The notes under the pieces: generated by a model
What the model saw: only the letters and a program-made list of their open reading frames with translations
Told to the model about the DNA's origin: nothing
The model's database searches: none
Made by a program: the position numbers and the translations under genes
NCBI GenBank assembly: GCA_963705495.1
Contig: CAVPJQ010000003.1
Coordinates: 248,001 to 312,000, forward strand
Length of the DNA stretch: 64,000 nucleotides
Reading direction: 5' to 3'
DNA from: DATBVX01 sp963705495
GTDB lineage: Bacteria; Pseudomonadota; Gammaproteobacteria; Steroidobacterales; Steroidobacteraceae
Shown: in pieces, positions 8,806-16,949 of the stretch
Layout: each line of letters starts with the position of its first letter
Position numbering within the stretch: the first letter of the stretch is position 1

Positions 8806-10098
8806 ATGAATACGAACCTGACTCTTCGAATCCCGCTCCATTGGCAGATTCTGATCGCAATCGCCATCGGGGCGCTGTGCGGTTACCTGACCGGGCCCGA
8901 CGCCTCGATTTTCGGGATCTCCCTCATCTCGATCTTCGACTTCCTGGGCACCCTGTTCGTCAACGCTCTGAAGATGCTGGTGGTGCCGCTGATCATGTCG
9001 TCGGTGATCAGTGGTGTGGCAGGGATCGGCTCAGCGCGCGATCTGGGGCGCCTCGGCGGCAAGACGCTGCTGTTCTATGTGCTCACCACTTTGATCGCGG
9101 TGCTTGTGGCGCTGACGTTGTCGAACATCGTCCGGCCTGGAATCATCGATGGGGTTCCGGTGCGCGAGTTGCTGGCCTTCGAGGCGTCATCTCAGGACGT
9201 CTCCAGCACCGTCGGGACAGGCTCGGGCAAGCTGATCGATACGCTGCTGGGAATTGTTCCGCCCAACATCGTCGAGGCCGCGCTCAGCAACAAGCTCCTC
9301 GGCCTGGTGTTTTTCAGCATCCTGTTCGGATTCTTCCTCGCGCGCGTCGCGCCCGAGCACGCCAAGCCCGTGATTGGGTTCTGGCAGGGTGTATTCCAGG
9401 TGATGATGCGCATGACCGAATTCGTCATGCGGTTGGCACCGATTGGTGTGTTTGGTCTGGCGGCACGCACGGTTGCGAAGACGGGATTCGACGCTGCGGG
9501 TCCGTTGCTCATTTTCAGCGCGACAGTACTGGCGGGCCTTGCGATCTACCTGTTCCTGCTGCTGCCGGTCCTGGTGCGACTCGCTGGGCGGGCAAATCCG
9601 TGGCCGATGTTTCCCGCGATGGCGCCAGCGCTGCTGACCGCGTTCTCGACGGCGTCATCGTCCGCGACGCTCGCGATGAGCATCGATTGCACCGAGCGTC
9701 GGGTTGGCGTGTCGAACCGCGTCACGGGCTTCGTCATGCCGCTGGGCGCTTCGCTCAATCATGCCGGCAGCGCGCTCTATGAGTGCGCGGCCGCGATGTT
9801 CATCGCCCAGGCGTACGGCCTGCACCTGAGCTTCGGTCACCAGTTTACGATTGTGGTGCTTGCGCTGATTACTTCGATGGGCATTGCCGGAATTCCCGCG
9901 GCTTCACTGGTCGCGATCACGGTGATCCTGACCGCCGTCGGCTTGCCGGCGGAAGCGGTCGGAGTGCTGCTGGTGTTCGACCGGATCCTGGACATGTGCC
10001 GCACGGCGGTGAACGTCTTTGCCGACGCATGCTGCGCGCTGATCGTCGCACGCCTGGAGGGAGAGGAGGGGATTCCTCTGACACCCTTCAGGACGTGA
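8806..10098 (+). CDS. Dicarboxylate/amino acid:cation symporter (DAACS family)
   Basis: 430 residues with about eight hydrophobic segments and two re-entrant loops, as in GltP/DctA proteins. The serine-rich loop STASSSATL and the C-terminal DRILDMCRTAVNVFADA motif (substrate and cation binding Asp, Arg, Thr, Asn, Asp) are present. The usual NMDGT signature of the seventh helix is replaced by NHAGS, which removes the conserved cation-binding Asp. The protein probably imports a C4-dicarboxylate, glutamate or aspartate, but the altered motif makes substrate and coupling ion uncertain. It is transcribed towards fabI. Confidence 0.88.
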   Translation: MNTNLTLRIPLHWQILIAIAIGALCGYLTGPDASIFGISLISIFDFLGTLFVNALKMLVVPLIMSSVISGVAGIGSARDLGRLGGKTLLFYVLTTLIAVLVALTLSNIVRPGIIDGVPVRELLAFEASSQDVSSTVGTGSGKLIDTLLGIVPPNIVEAALSNKLLGLVFFSILFGFFLARVAPEHAKPVIGFWQGVFQVMMRMTEFVMRLAPIGVFGLAARTVAKTGFDAAGPLLIFSATVLAGLAIYLFLLLPVLVRLAGRANPWPMFPAMAPALLTAFSTASSSATLAMSIDCTERRVGVSNRVTGFVMPLGASLNHAGSALYECAAAMFIAQAYGLHLSFGHQFTIVVLALITSMGIAGIPAASLVAITVILTAVGLPAEAVGVLLVFDRILDMCRTAVNVFADACCALIVARLEGEEGIPLTPFRT

Positions 10099-10113
10099 CA
10101 CCCTTCAGGTGTC
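10097..10113. terminator. Small hairpin between the symporter and fabI
   Basis: GACACC-CTTCA-GGTGTC forms a 6-bp stem with a 5-base loop right at the symporter stop codon. The two flanking genes converge here. No T run follows, so termination is only a guess. Confidence 0.3.
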
Positions 10114-10145
10114 CTACACCTCTCAGGACGCAGGACGGTGGGCTC

Positions 10146-10944
10146 TCAGTCGCCCGCCGCTTCCTCACCGAAGCTCATCCCGACGGTGTTGTAGCCCGCA
10201 TCGACGTAGAGGATCTCGCCCGTGATGCCGGCCGCGAGATCCGAGCACAGGAAGGCTGCGGCGTTGCCGACATCCTCCAGCGTCACATTTCGCCGCAACG
10301 GCGCTGTGTGCGCGACGTGCGCCAGCATCTTGCGAAATCCCGCGATGCCGGCAGCGGACGAGCGTCTTGATCGGGCCGGCGGAAATTCCGTTCACCCGGA
10401 TTCCCGAAGGACCGAGATCCGCGGCCAGAAAGCGCACATTCGCTTCGAGGCTCGCCTTCGCCAGCCCCATGACGTTGTATGCGGGGATGGAACGCACGGC
10501 GCCGAGATAGCTCAAGGTGAGCAGCGCGCCATTTCGTCCCGCCATCAACGAGCGTCCTTCGCGCGCTAGCGCCGTCAGGCTGTAACTGGAGATTTCGTGC
10601 GCGACACGAAAGGAGTCGCGCGAAGTACTGTCGACGAATCCGCCGGCCAGCGCCTCGCGCGGGGCGAAGGCGACCGAATGCACGATGATGTCGACGCTGT
10701 CCCAATGGCGCTTGAGGTCGGCGAACGCACGGCTGATCTCATCGTCCGACTCCACGTTCATCGGCATTGTGAGCTTCGAGCCGAGCTCGCCGGCAAGGTC
10801 CACGACGCGGTCCTTGAGCCGCTCGAGATACGTGAATGCCAGCTCCGCGCCTTCGCGGTGCATGGCCTGCGCGATGCCGTGTGCGATCGAGCGTTCGGTG
10901 GCGAGCCCGACGATCAGAGCCCGTTTGCCGGCAAGGAATCCCAT
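10146..10944 (-). pseudogene. fabI: fabI, enoyl-ACP reductase (NADH), with one frameshift
   Basis: The N-terminal part from ATG 10944 (MGFLAGKRALIVGLATERSI) shows the FabI Rossmann fold and the catalytic Tyr-x6-Lys as YNVMGLAK. The frame is lost after GPIKTL near 10355-10360 and resumes one base later as MLAHVAHTAPLRRNVTLEDV, ending in YVDAGYNTVGM at 10146. One extra base (GTCCGC where a GCCGC-like run is expected) explains it. FabI reduces enoyl-ACP in the last step of fatty-acid elongation and is usually essential, so a base-calling or assembly error is likelier than a dead gene. With the base removed the protein has about 265 residues, the normal size. Confidence 0.85.
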
Positions 10945-10974
10945 GCGAGGGCTCCCACTGTGAGGATGCGAGGG

Positions 10975-10980
10975 ATTGTA
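10975..10980 (-). promoter_or_regulatory. Possible -10 box of fabI
   Basis: On the minus strand TACAAT lies 30 bases upstream of the fabI start. There is no clear -35 box at the right distance; the direct repeats at 11000-11071 lie where an activator could compensate for that. Confidence 0.35.
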
Positions 10981-10999
10981 GCCGAGCGGCTTGGGCTGC

Positions 11000-11071
11000 T
11001 GTGCGAATACGTCCCTGTGACTGAGTCCAGCTCGCACTAGCGAGGAGGGTTGTGCGATTACGTCCCTGTGA
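11000..11071. repeat. Pair of 21-base direct repeats upstream of fabI
   Basis: Copies at 11000-11020 and 11051-11071 share the core TACGTCCCTGTGA and differ at one position (GCGAATAC versus GCGATTAC). Start-to-start distance is 51 bases, close to five helical turns. They occupy the fabI leader, upstream of its -10 box on the minus strand, and could be binding sites for a regulator of fatty-acid synthesis. A chance local duplication is the alternative. Confidence 0.5.
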
Positions 11072-11112
11072 TTCGGGCCGGCCCGTACATCCGGGTACGG
11101 GCGTTCGCCCGG

Positions 11113-11139
11113 ATCGACTGCACATTAGGTGCAGTCGAT
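11113..11139 (-). terminator. Hairpin after mltD
   Basis: ATCGACTGCAC and its exact reverse complement GTGCAGTCGAT enclose a five-base loop, 13 bases past the mltD stop on the minus strand. An 11-bp perfect stem suggests a transcription terminator separating mltD from fabI, though no strong T tract follows on either strand. Confidence 0.55.
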
Positions 11140-11152
11140 GAAGGCACCGGGC

Positions 11153-12793
11153 TCACCCTTTATCGCGGGCGGTGACGTACATCACCAGCCGTTGGCCGGG
11201 CATCAATGCGTCGTGCTTGCTGAGGCCGTTCCAGTTGAGAAGCTGCGCGACGGACACGCTGAAACGACGCGCGATGTCGTACAGAGTGTCGCCGCGACGC
11301 ACGGTATAGGTCATCGCATCGCCCATGGCGGCGAGGACGGTCGCGCCGGTAGACGGGCTGCTGCTGCTGCCGCCACGAAGGCGCAGCTTCTTTCCGGCCG
11401 AGAGTGTGTCACCGGGCGCCATGCCATTGATGCTCGCGAGCGTATTCACGCTCATGCCATTGCTGCGCGCGATGCTCCACAGAGACTCGCCGCGGCGGAC
11501 GATGTGGAAGTTGCCGCGGCTGGCCGGCGCGCGTCCATCGACACGAGCCGCCGCCAGCGCGATCTTCGGATGCAGAGCCCCGCCGCTTTCGGGTACCAGC
11601 AGCGTCTGCCCTGACTTGAGTCGCGTGCTTGTCAGGCCGTTGATCTCACGCACGACTGCGACCGTCGTGTCACAGCGCTTGGCAAATGCGGTGAGGTTTT
11701 CGCCCGGTTTGACATCGTAGCTGGCGTAGCGCACACGGTCCGCGGGGGGCACCTGCGCCAGCGCATCGCGAAATCCTTCGCTGGTATCGACGGGGAGCAG
11801 CAGCACGTGCGGGCCGTCGGGGTCAGTGGCCCAGCGATTGAAAGCCGGGTTGAGGTATGCCAGCTCTTCGTTCTCGACACCCGCCATTTCCGCTGCGAGC
11901 TTCAGATCGATCTGCCCGCCCGTTTCCACGCGCGCGAAGTACGGCTCGTTGGGAATGGTGGAGAACTCGAGTCCTACTGCGCCCGGATCCGCGACGATGC
12001 GCCGCATGGCGAGCAGCTTCGGCACGTAGGCGCGGGTTTCCTTCGGCAGCTTCAGATGCCAGAAATCGGTCGGCCGCTTGTGCCTCAGGTTTTCCTCGAC
12101 CGCGCGATGCACGTTGAGCTCGCCGGAGTTGTATGCCGCGATCGCGAGCAGCCAGTCGCCGTTGAATTCGGTGTTGAGGAACTGCAGGTAGTCGAGCGCA
12201 GCGCGGGTGGACTCGATCAAGTCGCGACGGCCGTCATACCACCAGTTCTGCTTCAGCCCGAAGCGCACGCCGGTTGCCGGAATGAACTGCCACAGGCCCG
12301 AGGCGCGTGCGCGCGAGTAACCGAAAGGCTCGAACGCGCTCTCCACGACTGGCAGCAGCGCGAGCTCGAGCGGCATGTGGCGCGCCTCGAGCTCGGAAAC
12401 GATGTGATACAGGTAGCGCTGGCCACGCGAAAAAGTACGCTCCATGTAATCGGGATGGTTCACATACCAGGCCATCTGCATGTCGATCGCCACTTCTTCT
12501 TCGTCCGGCAGCGCGAAGCCAGACCGCATGCGATCGAGAAGGTCCTCGTATTGGACCGATCGCGGCTCCTCGGCTGGGGCTGCGGCGAGTGCCTCCGCCG
12601 CCGCCAGCACTTCTGGCTGCAGCGTGAATCTCGGGTCTGCGGGCGCCTGATAGTCCGGCGGCAAAGCGACGGACGCGGCCACGACGCTTGCATCAGGCTC
12701 CGGCTCGCGAACCACACTGGAGCAGGCGGAGAGAAGCAGCGGTAATGTCGTCAGTGTCGCCAGAAAGACGCGACAAAAGTATTGCTCTTTCAA
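11153..12793 (-). CDS. mltD: Membrane-bound lytic murein transglycosylase D with three LysM domains
   Basis: 546 residues from a TTG start. A lipoprotein signal ends in LLLSAC, so the enzyme is anchored to a membrane after cleavage before Cys. The SLT domain contains the catalytic Glu in LPVVESAFEPFGYS and the family motif ASGLWQFIPATG. Three LysM repeats follow (YDVKPGENLTAFA, FHIVRRGESLWSIA, YTVRRGDTLYDIA), binding peptidoglycan. The enzyme cleaves the glycan strand to 1,6-anhydro ends during wall turnover. It starts 15 bases after gloB, the gene order found in E. coli. Confidence 0.94.
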   Translation of the reverse strand: MKEQYFCRVFLATLTTLPLLLSACSSVVREPEPDASVVAASVALPPDYQAPADPRFTLQPEVLAAAEALAAAPAEEPRSVQYEDLLDRMRSGFALPDEEEVAIDMQMAWYVNHPDYMERTFSRGQRYLYHIVSELEARHMPLELALLPVVESAFEPFGYSRARASGLWQFIPATGVRFGLKQNWWYDGRRDLIESTRAALDYLQFLNTEFNGDWLLAIAAYNSGELNVHRAVEENLRHKRPTDFWHLKLPKETRAYVPKLLAMRRIVADPGAVGLEFSTIPNEPYFARVETGGQIDLKLAAEMAGVENEELAYLNPAFNRWATDPDGPHVLLLPVDTSEGFRDALAQVPPADRVRYASYDVKPGENLTAFAKRCDTTVAVVREINGLTSTRLKSGQTLLVPESGGALHPKIALAAARVDGRAPASRGNFHIVRRGESLWSIARSNGMSVNTLASINGMAPGDTLSAGKKLRLRGGSSSSPSTGATVLAAMGDAMTYTVRRGDTLYDIARRFSVSVAQLLNWNGLSKHDALMPGQRLVMYVTARDKG

Positions 12794-12807
12794 TTCTTAG
12801 CCCTCGA

Positions 12808-13593
12808 TCAGCTGAACCCGTCCTTCCATTGTCGAATCGTCGCGAACACCTCGACCGGGTTGTCGAGGGAGCGTCCCGCCTTGCGCTCGGCCGACTTCTG
12901 TACGGTCGGCTCGTCCCAGCGCAAGAAGGGGTTCACGGCAATCTCCAACGCCATATTCGACGGCAAGGTCGGGCGGCCCTTGGAACGCAGGTCCTTTGCC
13001 GTCTCCATATACTCGCGCGTAGCGCCGTTGTCGGGCTCCACCGCGAGTGCAAAACGCAGATTGTTGATCGTGTACTCGTGTCCGCAATAGACGCGCGTAG
13101 CAGGTGGCAGCTCGCGCAGCGTGTTGAGTGAGCGCTGCATCTGAGCAGGAGTGCCCTCAAACAGCCGTCCGCAGCCAGCACTGAAGAGCGTATCGCCACA
13201 GAACAACGCACCGTGTCCGCAATAGGCGACATGGCCGCGTGTGTGACCGGGGATGTCGATGACGTCGAAGTCGAGCTCGAGTTCCTTCAGGTGCACCCGC
13301 GCGCCACCCGCGACGCTCACCGTCCGTTCAGGTATTGTCTCGCCCGCCGGGCCGTAGACCGGGACGCGAAAGCGTTCCACCAGCTCGGAAACTCCACCGA
13401 CGTGATCGGGGTGATGATGAGTGACGAGGATCGCACTGAGCTGCCAATGCTGCTGCTCGAGTGCAGAAATCACCGGGCGAGCCTCACCAGGATCCACCGC
13501 AGCGACGCGCGTGTGCTGACGTGCGCCGTGGATGATCCAGATGTAGTTGTCCGAAAATGCCCTGACCGGCGTCGCCTCGAGCATGGCTCCCAT
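12808..13593 (-). CDS. gloB: Hydroxyacylglutathione hydrolase (glyoxalase II)
   Basis: 261 residues, metallo-beta-lactamase fold. The dinuclear metal motif is seen as THHHPDHVGG, with further ligands in DIPGHTRGHVAY and FCGDTLFSAGCGR, and the glyoxalase II C-terminal domain (VYCGHEYTINNLRFAL, RAGRSLDNPVEVFATIR). It hydrolyses S-lactoylglutathione to lactate and glutathione in methylglyoxal detoxification. Met at 13584 (MLEATPVRAFSDNY) is an equally good start. It is probably co-transcribed with mltD and divergent from the methyltransferase. Confidence 0.94.
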   Translation of the reverse strand: MGAMLEATPVRAFSDNYIWIIHGARQHTRVAAVDPGEARPVISALEQQHWQLSAILVTHHHPDHVGGVSELVERFRVPVYGPAGETIPERTVSVAGGARVHLKELELDFDVIDIPGHTRGHVAYCGHGALFCGDTLFSAGCGRLFEGTPAQMQRSLNTLRELPPATRVYCGHEYTINNLRFALAVEPDNGATREYMETAKDLRSKGRPTLPSNMALEIAVNPFLRWDEPTVQKSAERKAGRSLDNPVEVFATIRQWKDGFS

Positions 13594-13645
13594 TCCGTGT
13601 GGGCAGATGTTCGTGGAATTGCTCGCGAATTTAACTTCATGGGCT

Positions 13646-13686
13646 CAAAATTGCCATCGCTTTTCCCCTTTAAAGCGTTGATTTTG
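13646..13686. promoter_or_regulatory. Two-tier inverted repeat abutting the methyltransferase start
   Basis: CAAAAT (13646-13651) pairs with ATTTTG (13681-13686), and inside it CGCTTT (13658-13663) pairs with AAAGCG (13672-13677). It ends one base before GTG 13688 and lies between two divergent genes. It could be an operator, or an RNA hairpin masking the ribosome site. Confidence 0.35.
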
Positions 13687-13687
13687 T

Positions 13688-14428
13688 GTGAACCAGTCCA
13701 CGATGGCTGAACGCGCCGACCGCCTGCGGCAGTGGCTCACGACGCCGCTCGGTGTGCTGCTCATCGAGCAGGAGCGCCAGGTGCTGAATGAGGCCTTGGA
13801 CGATGTTTTCGGCCTTCAACTGGTGCAGATCGGCACCTGGGGCGACCCGAAAGCCTACTTCCCGGCGGCCAGGACCCAGCGTCAAACTGTGATCTGTTCC
13901 GCACTGGCAGGGCAGGCTCAGGTGTTCTGCAAGACCGAGTCCCTGCCGGTCGCTTCGGACTCCGTCGACGCAGTCCTTCTGCCGCATACCCTCGAGACCG
14001 ACAACGATCCGCATGCCGTGCTGCGCGAAGTGGCGCGCGTCCTGGTGGCGGAGGGCCAACTCCTGGTACTCGGGTTCAGCGCCGTGGGCGCGTGGGGCGC
14101 GAGGCATCGCCTGTCGAGCGACGGCTTTCCGCCAGGGCTTGCCAGGCTCATTCCTGAGAGCCGCGTGCGCGACTGGTTTGCGCTGCTCGGATTCGAAGTC
14201 ACGGCGGTGCGCCGTTATCTGTACCGTCTGCCGCTGACGCCGCGCCGCGCCCCTTCGAACTCCGCGAAGGCGGGCGGATTCACGGCGCATCGATTGCTCC
14301 CAGCGGGTGCGTATCTCATCAAGGCACGCAAGCGCACCTATACCCTCACGCCGATCCGACCGAAACGGCGTGAACGGCGCTCGATGGTCGGCGGGCTGGT
14401 CGAGCCGACGCCCCGAATGCGCTCGTGA
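13688..14428 (+). CDS. SAM-dependent methyltransferase, YafS-like (type 11)
   Basis: 246 residues from GTG 13688; ATG 13703 is an alternative start. The pattern is that of class I methyltransferases of the type-11 group: a mid-chain segment SVDAVLLPHTLETDNDPHAVL resembling motif post-I, then LVAEGQLLVLGFSAVGAWG. The glycine-rich SAM loop near the N-terminus is weak. Position between gloB and rnhA matches E. coli yafS. Its substrate is unknown. The last four bases overlap rnhA. Confidence 0.8.
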   Translation: MNQSTMAERADRLRQWLTTPLGVLLIEQERQVLNEALDDVFGLQLVQIGTWGDPKAYFPAARTQRQTVICSALAGQAQVFCKTESLPVASDSVDAVLLPHTLETDNDPHAVLREVARVLVAEGQLLVLGFSAVGAWGARHRLSSDGFPPGLARLIPESRVRDWFALLGFEVTAVRRYLYRLPLTPRRAPSNSAKAGGFTAHRLLPAGAYLIKARKRTYTLTPIRPKRRERRSMVGGLVEPTPRMRS

Positions 14429-14883
14429 CCGACGTAGAAATCTGGACCGATGGTGCGTGTCGCGGCAATCCGGGTCCCGGCGGGTGGGCCGCCGTGCTCA
14501 TCTCCGGCGAACGCGAGAAAGTGCTCCAGGGCGCCGAGGATCACACCACCAACAACCGGATGGAGCTCACGGCTGCAATTCGCGCCCTCGAAGCCCTGCG
14601 ACGCAAATGCAGCGTCAGCCTGCACACGGACTCGGAATACGTGAAGCGCGGTGTCACCGAATGGCTCGCGCAATGGAAGCAGCGCGGCTGGAAAACTGCT
14701 GCCCGCAAGCCGGTGAAGAACGTGGATCTGTGGCAGGAGCTCGATGCGCTCAGTCAGCGCCACGAGATCGAATGGCACTGGGTGCGAGGGCACGCGGGCA
14801 TTGCAGGGAATGAACGCGTGGATAGACTTGCCAACCAAGCAATCGACGAACTGGTGGGGTTTGATGCGTCAGATCGTACTTGA
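14425..14883 (+). CDS. rnhA: Ribonuclease HI
   Basis: 152 residues, close to E. coli RNase HI (155). The catalytic acidic residues are visible: Asp in IWTDGACRGNPGPGGWA, Glu in NNRMELTAAI, Asp in LHTDSEYVKRGV and Asp in NERVDRLANQ. It removes RNA from RNA-DNA hybrids. GTG start at 14425 overlaps the methyltransferase stop by four bases, and the 3' end overlaps dnaQ by 20 bases. In E. coli rnhA and dnaQ are divergent; here they are tandem. Confidence 0.96.
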   Translation: MTDVEIWTDGACRGNPGPGGWAAVLISGEREKVLQGAEDHTTNNRMELTAAIRALEALRRKCSVSLHTDSEYVKRGVTEWLAQWKQRGWKTAARKPVKNVDLWQELDALSQRHEIEWHWVRGHAGIAGNERVDRLANQAIDELVGFDASDRT

Positions 14884-15565
14884 TACCGAAACCACCGGGC
14901 TCGAGCTGGGGCTCGAGCATCGGATCATCGAAATCGGCTGCGTGGAGCTCATCAATCGGCGCCACACCGGGCGCAACTTTCATCGCTATCTGTGCCCTGA
15001 TCGCGAGATCGACTACGGCGCGCGCAACGTGCACGGGATCACGAACGAGTTTCTCGTTCATCAGCCGCGCTTCGCCCAGATCGCGGAGGAGTTCCTGCAA
15101 TTCATCGCGGGTGCGGAGCTCGTGATCCACAACGCGCCGTTCGACGTCGGCTTTCTCGATATGGAGCTGCGACGTCTCGATGGCGCACGCCAGCCGATCA
15201 GCTCGCTGTGCACGGTGCTCGACACGCTGGTGCTCGCACGCCAGATGCACCCCGGCCAGCGCAATAGTCTCGATGCGCTTTGCAAGCGCTACGAGATCGA
15301 CAATTCGCATCGGGAGCTCCATGGGGCCTTGCTCGATGCACGGATCCTTGCGGACGTGTACCTGGCAATGACCGGCGGGCAGGGCGCCCTGATCCTGGGC
15401 GGGGTCGAAACCACTGGGCAGATCCGGGTGCAGCCGATTCCACGCACCGCCAGGTCGGATGTTCAACTGCTGGTCGTGCGCGCCAGTGCGGAGGAGATCG
15501 AGGCGCATGAGCGGTTCCTGAAGACCATTGACGAGGTCTCCGGGGGTGTGGGAGCGCGCTTTTGA
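14864..15565 (+). CDS. dnaQ: DNA polymerase III epsilon subunit (3'-5' proofreading exonuclease)
   Basis: 233 residues from ATG 14864 (MRQIVLDTETTGLE). This start puts the ExoI motif DTETTGL at the N-terminus as in all DnaQ proteins; longer readings into rnhA are unlikely. ExoII (HNAPFDVGFLDMEL) and ExoIII (HGALLDARILADVY) are present, followed by a linker and a C-terminal tail that binds the alpha subunit. The enzyme edits mispaired bases during replication. It marks the end of the conserved core block; the polysaccharide locus starts 100 bases downstream. Confidence 0.95.
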   Translation: MRQIVLDTETTGLELGLEHRIIEIGCVELINRRHTGRNFHRYLCPDREIDYGARNVHGITNEFLVHQPRFAQIAEEFLQFIAGAELVIHNAPFDVGFLDMELRRLDGARQPISSLCTVLDTLVLARQMHPGQRNSLDALCKRYEIDNSHRELHGALLDARILADVYLAMTGGQGALILGGVETTGQIRVQPIPRTARSDVQLLVVRASAEEIEAHERFLKTIDEVSGGVGARF

Positions 15566-15668
15566 ATGACCAAGGATCGCGGACTTGGGAGCCAATTCTC
15601 GTCCGAGAACCCGCTGAATTCGGGACAATAGCTGCCAATAACAAATGCGAATTCACCGGAGTCAGGGC

Positions 15669-16946
15669 ATGCCTGGGTTGAGGAACTGTCGGATCGGCGT
15701 CATCGGTCTCGGTTATGTGGGCCTGCCGCTGGCGGTCGAGTTCGGCAAGCACTTTCATACCGTCGGCTTCGACATCAAGCCGCAGCGCATTGCTGAGCTC
15801 AAGGCGGGAAAGGACAGCACCCTGGAGGCGACGCGTGCCGAGCTGAAATCGGCAACGCGGCTGAAGTTCACCAGCAGGATCTCGGACCTCAAGACGTGCC
15901 GCGTCTTCATCGTCACGGTGCCGACGCCAATAGACACCTACAAGCGGCCCGACCTGACGCCGCTGGTGAAAGCAAGCGAGACGCTGGGCCAGGTCCTCAA
16001 GAAGGGTGACGTCGTCGTGTACGAGTCGACGGTGTACCCGGGCTGCACCGAGGAAGTGTGCGTGCCGGTGTTGGAAAAGCACTCGGGGCTCAAGTTCAAC
16101 ACGGATTTCTTTGCAGGCTACAGCCCTGAGCGCATCAATCCGGGCGACAAGGAGCATCGGCTGACCTCGATCCGCAAGATCACTTCAGGCTCGACACCGG
16201 AGATCGCGGAGTTTGTGGATTCGCTCTATGGCGCGATCATCAAGGCCGGCACGCATCGCGCCTCCAGCATTCGCGTGGCGGAGGCGGCCAAGGTCATCGA
16301 GAACACGCAGCGCGACGTCAACATCGCGCTCATCAACGAGCTCGCCCTGATCTTCAATCGTCTCGGCATCGACACTGAAGAGGTCCTGCTCGCAGCGGGC
16401 ACCAAGTGGAACTTCCTGCCGTTTCGCCCGGGCCTGGTCGGCGGCCACTGCATTGGCGTGGATCCGTATTACCTCACGCACAAGGCGCAGGAGATCGGCT
16501 ATCACCCGGAGATGATCCTCGCGGGGCGTCGGCTCAACGACAACATGGCGCTTTATGTGGCGAGCGAAGTGGTGCGGCGGATGAATCTGCGCCGCATCCA
16601 CGTGAAAGGCTCGCGCATTCTCGTCATGGGGATGACCTTCAAAGAGAACTGCCCGGACGTGCGCAATTCGAAGGTCGTCGATGTCGTGCGGGAGCTGGAG
16701 AAATTCGGTGCCAAGGTGGACGTTTACGATCCCTGGGTCGATGGGCACGAAGCCCAGCACGAGTATGGCCTGAAGCCGGTGAAGACGCCGCGCAAGTCAG
16801 GCTACGATGCGATCGTCATGGCCGTGGCGCACAGGGAGTTTCGCGACATGGGACTCGCGAAGATCAGGGCGCTCGCCAAGCGTGACCATATCCTCTACGA
16901 CATCAAGTACGTATTCCGATCGCACGAAGTCGATGGAAGGCTCTAG
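15669..16946 (+). CDS. Nucleotide-sugar 6-dehydrogenase, TviB/VipA-like
   Basis: 425 residues from ATG 15669, chosen because CCGGAG stands seven bases before it; ATG 15645 has no such site. The N-terminal Rossmann motif is GVIGLGYVGLPLAV and the catalytic Cys lies in GGHCIGVDPYYL. The C-terminal UDP-binding domain (MGMTFKENCPDVRNSK) is intact. The family oxidises C6 of UDP-GlcNAc, UDP-GalNAc or UDP-ManNAc to the uronic acid using two NAD+. Sequence style is nearer TviB/WbpA than Ugd, of which a separate copy occurs at 48327. It opens the polysaccharide locus and lies three bases before the epimerase gene. Confidence 0.9.
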   Translation: MPGLRNCRIGVIGLGYVGLPLAVEFGKHFHTVGFDIKPQRIAELKAGKDSTLEATRAELKSATRLKFTSRISDLKTCRVFIVTVPTPIDTYKRPDLTPLVKASETLGQVLKKGDVVVYESTVYPGCTEEVCVPVLEKHSGLKFNTDFFAGYSPERINPGDKEHRLTSIRKITSGSTPEIAEFVDSLYGAIIKAGTHRASSIRVAEAAKVIENTQRDVNIALINELALIFNRLGIDTEEVLLAAGTKWNFLPFRPGLVGGHCIGVDPYYLTHKAQEIGYHPEMILAGRRLNDNMALYVASEVVRRMNLRRIHVKGSRILVMGMTFKENCPDVRNSKVVDVVRELEKFGAKVDVYDPWVDGHEAQHEYGLKPVKTPRKSGYDAIVMAVAHREFRDMGLAKIRALAKRDHILYDIKYVFRSHEVDGRL

Positions 16947-16949
16947 AGC

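Noticed and set aside
14744..14863. N-terminal extension of DnaQ into rnhA
   Set aside because: The extension is rnhA read in another frame; the ExoI motif requires a start at 14864.
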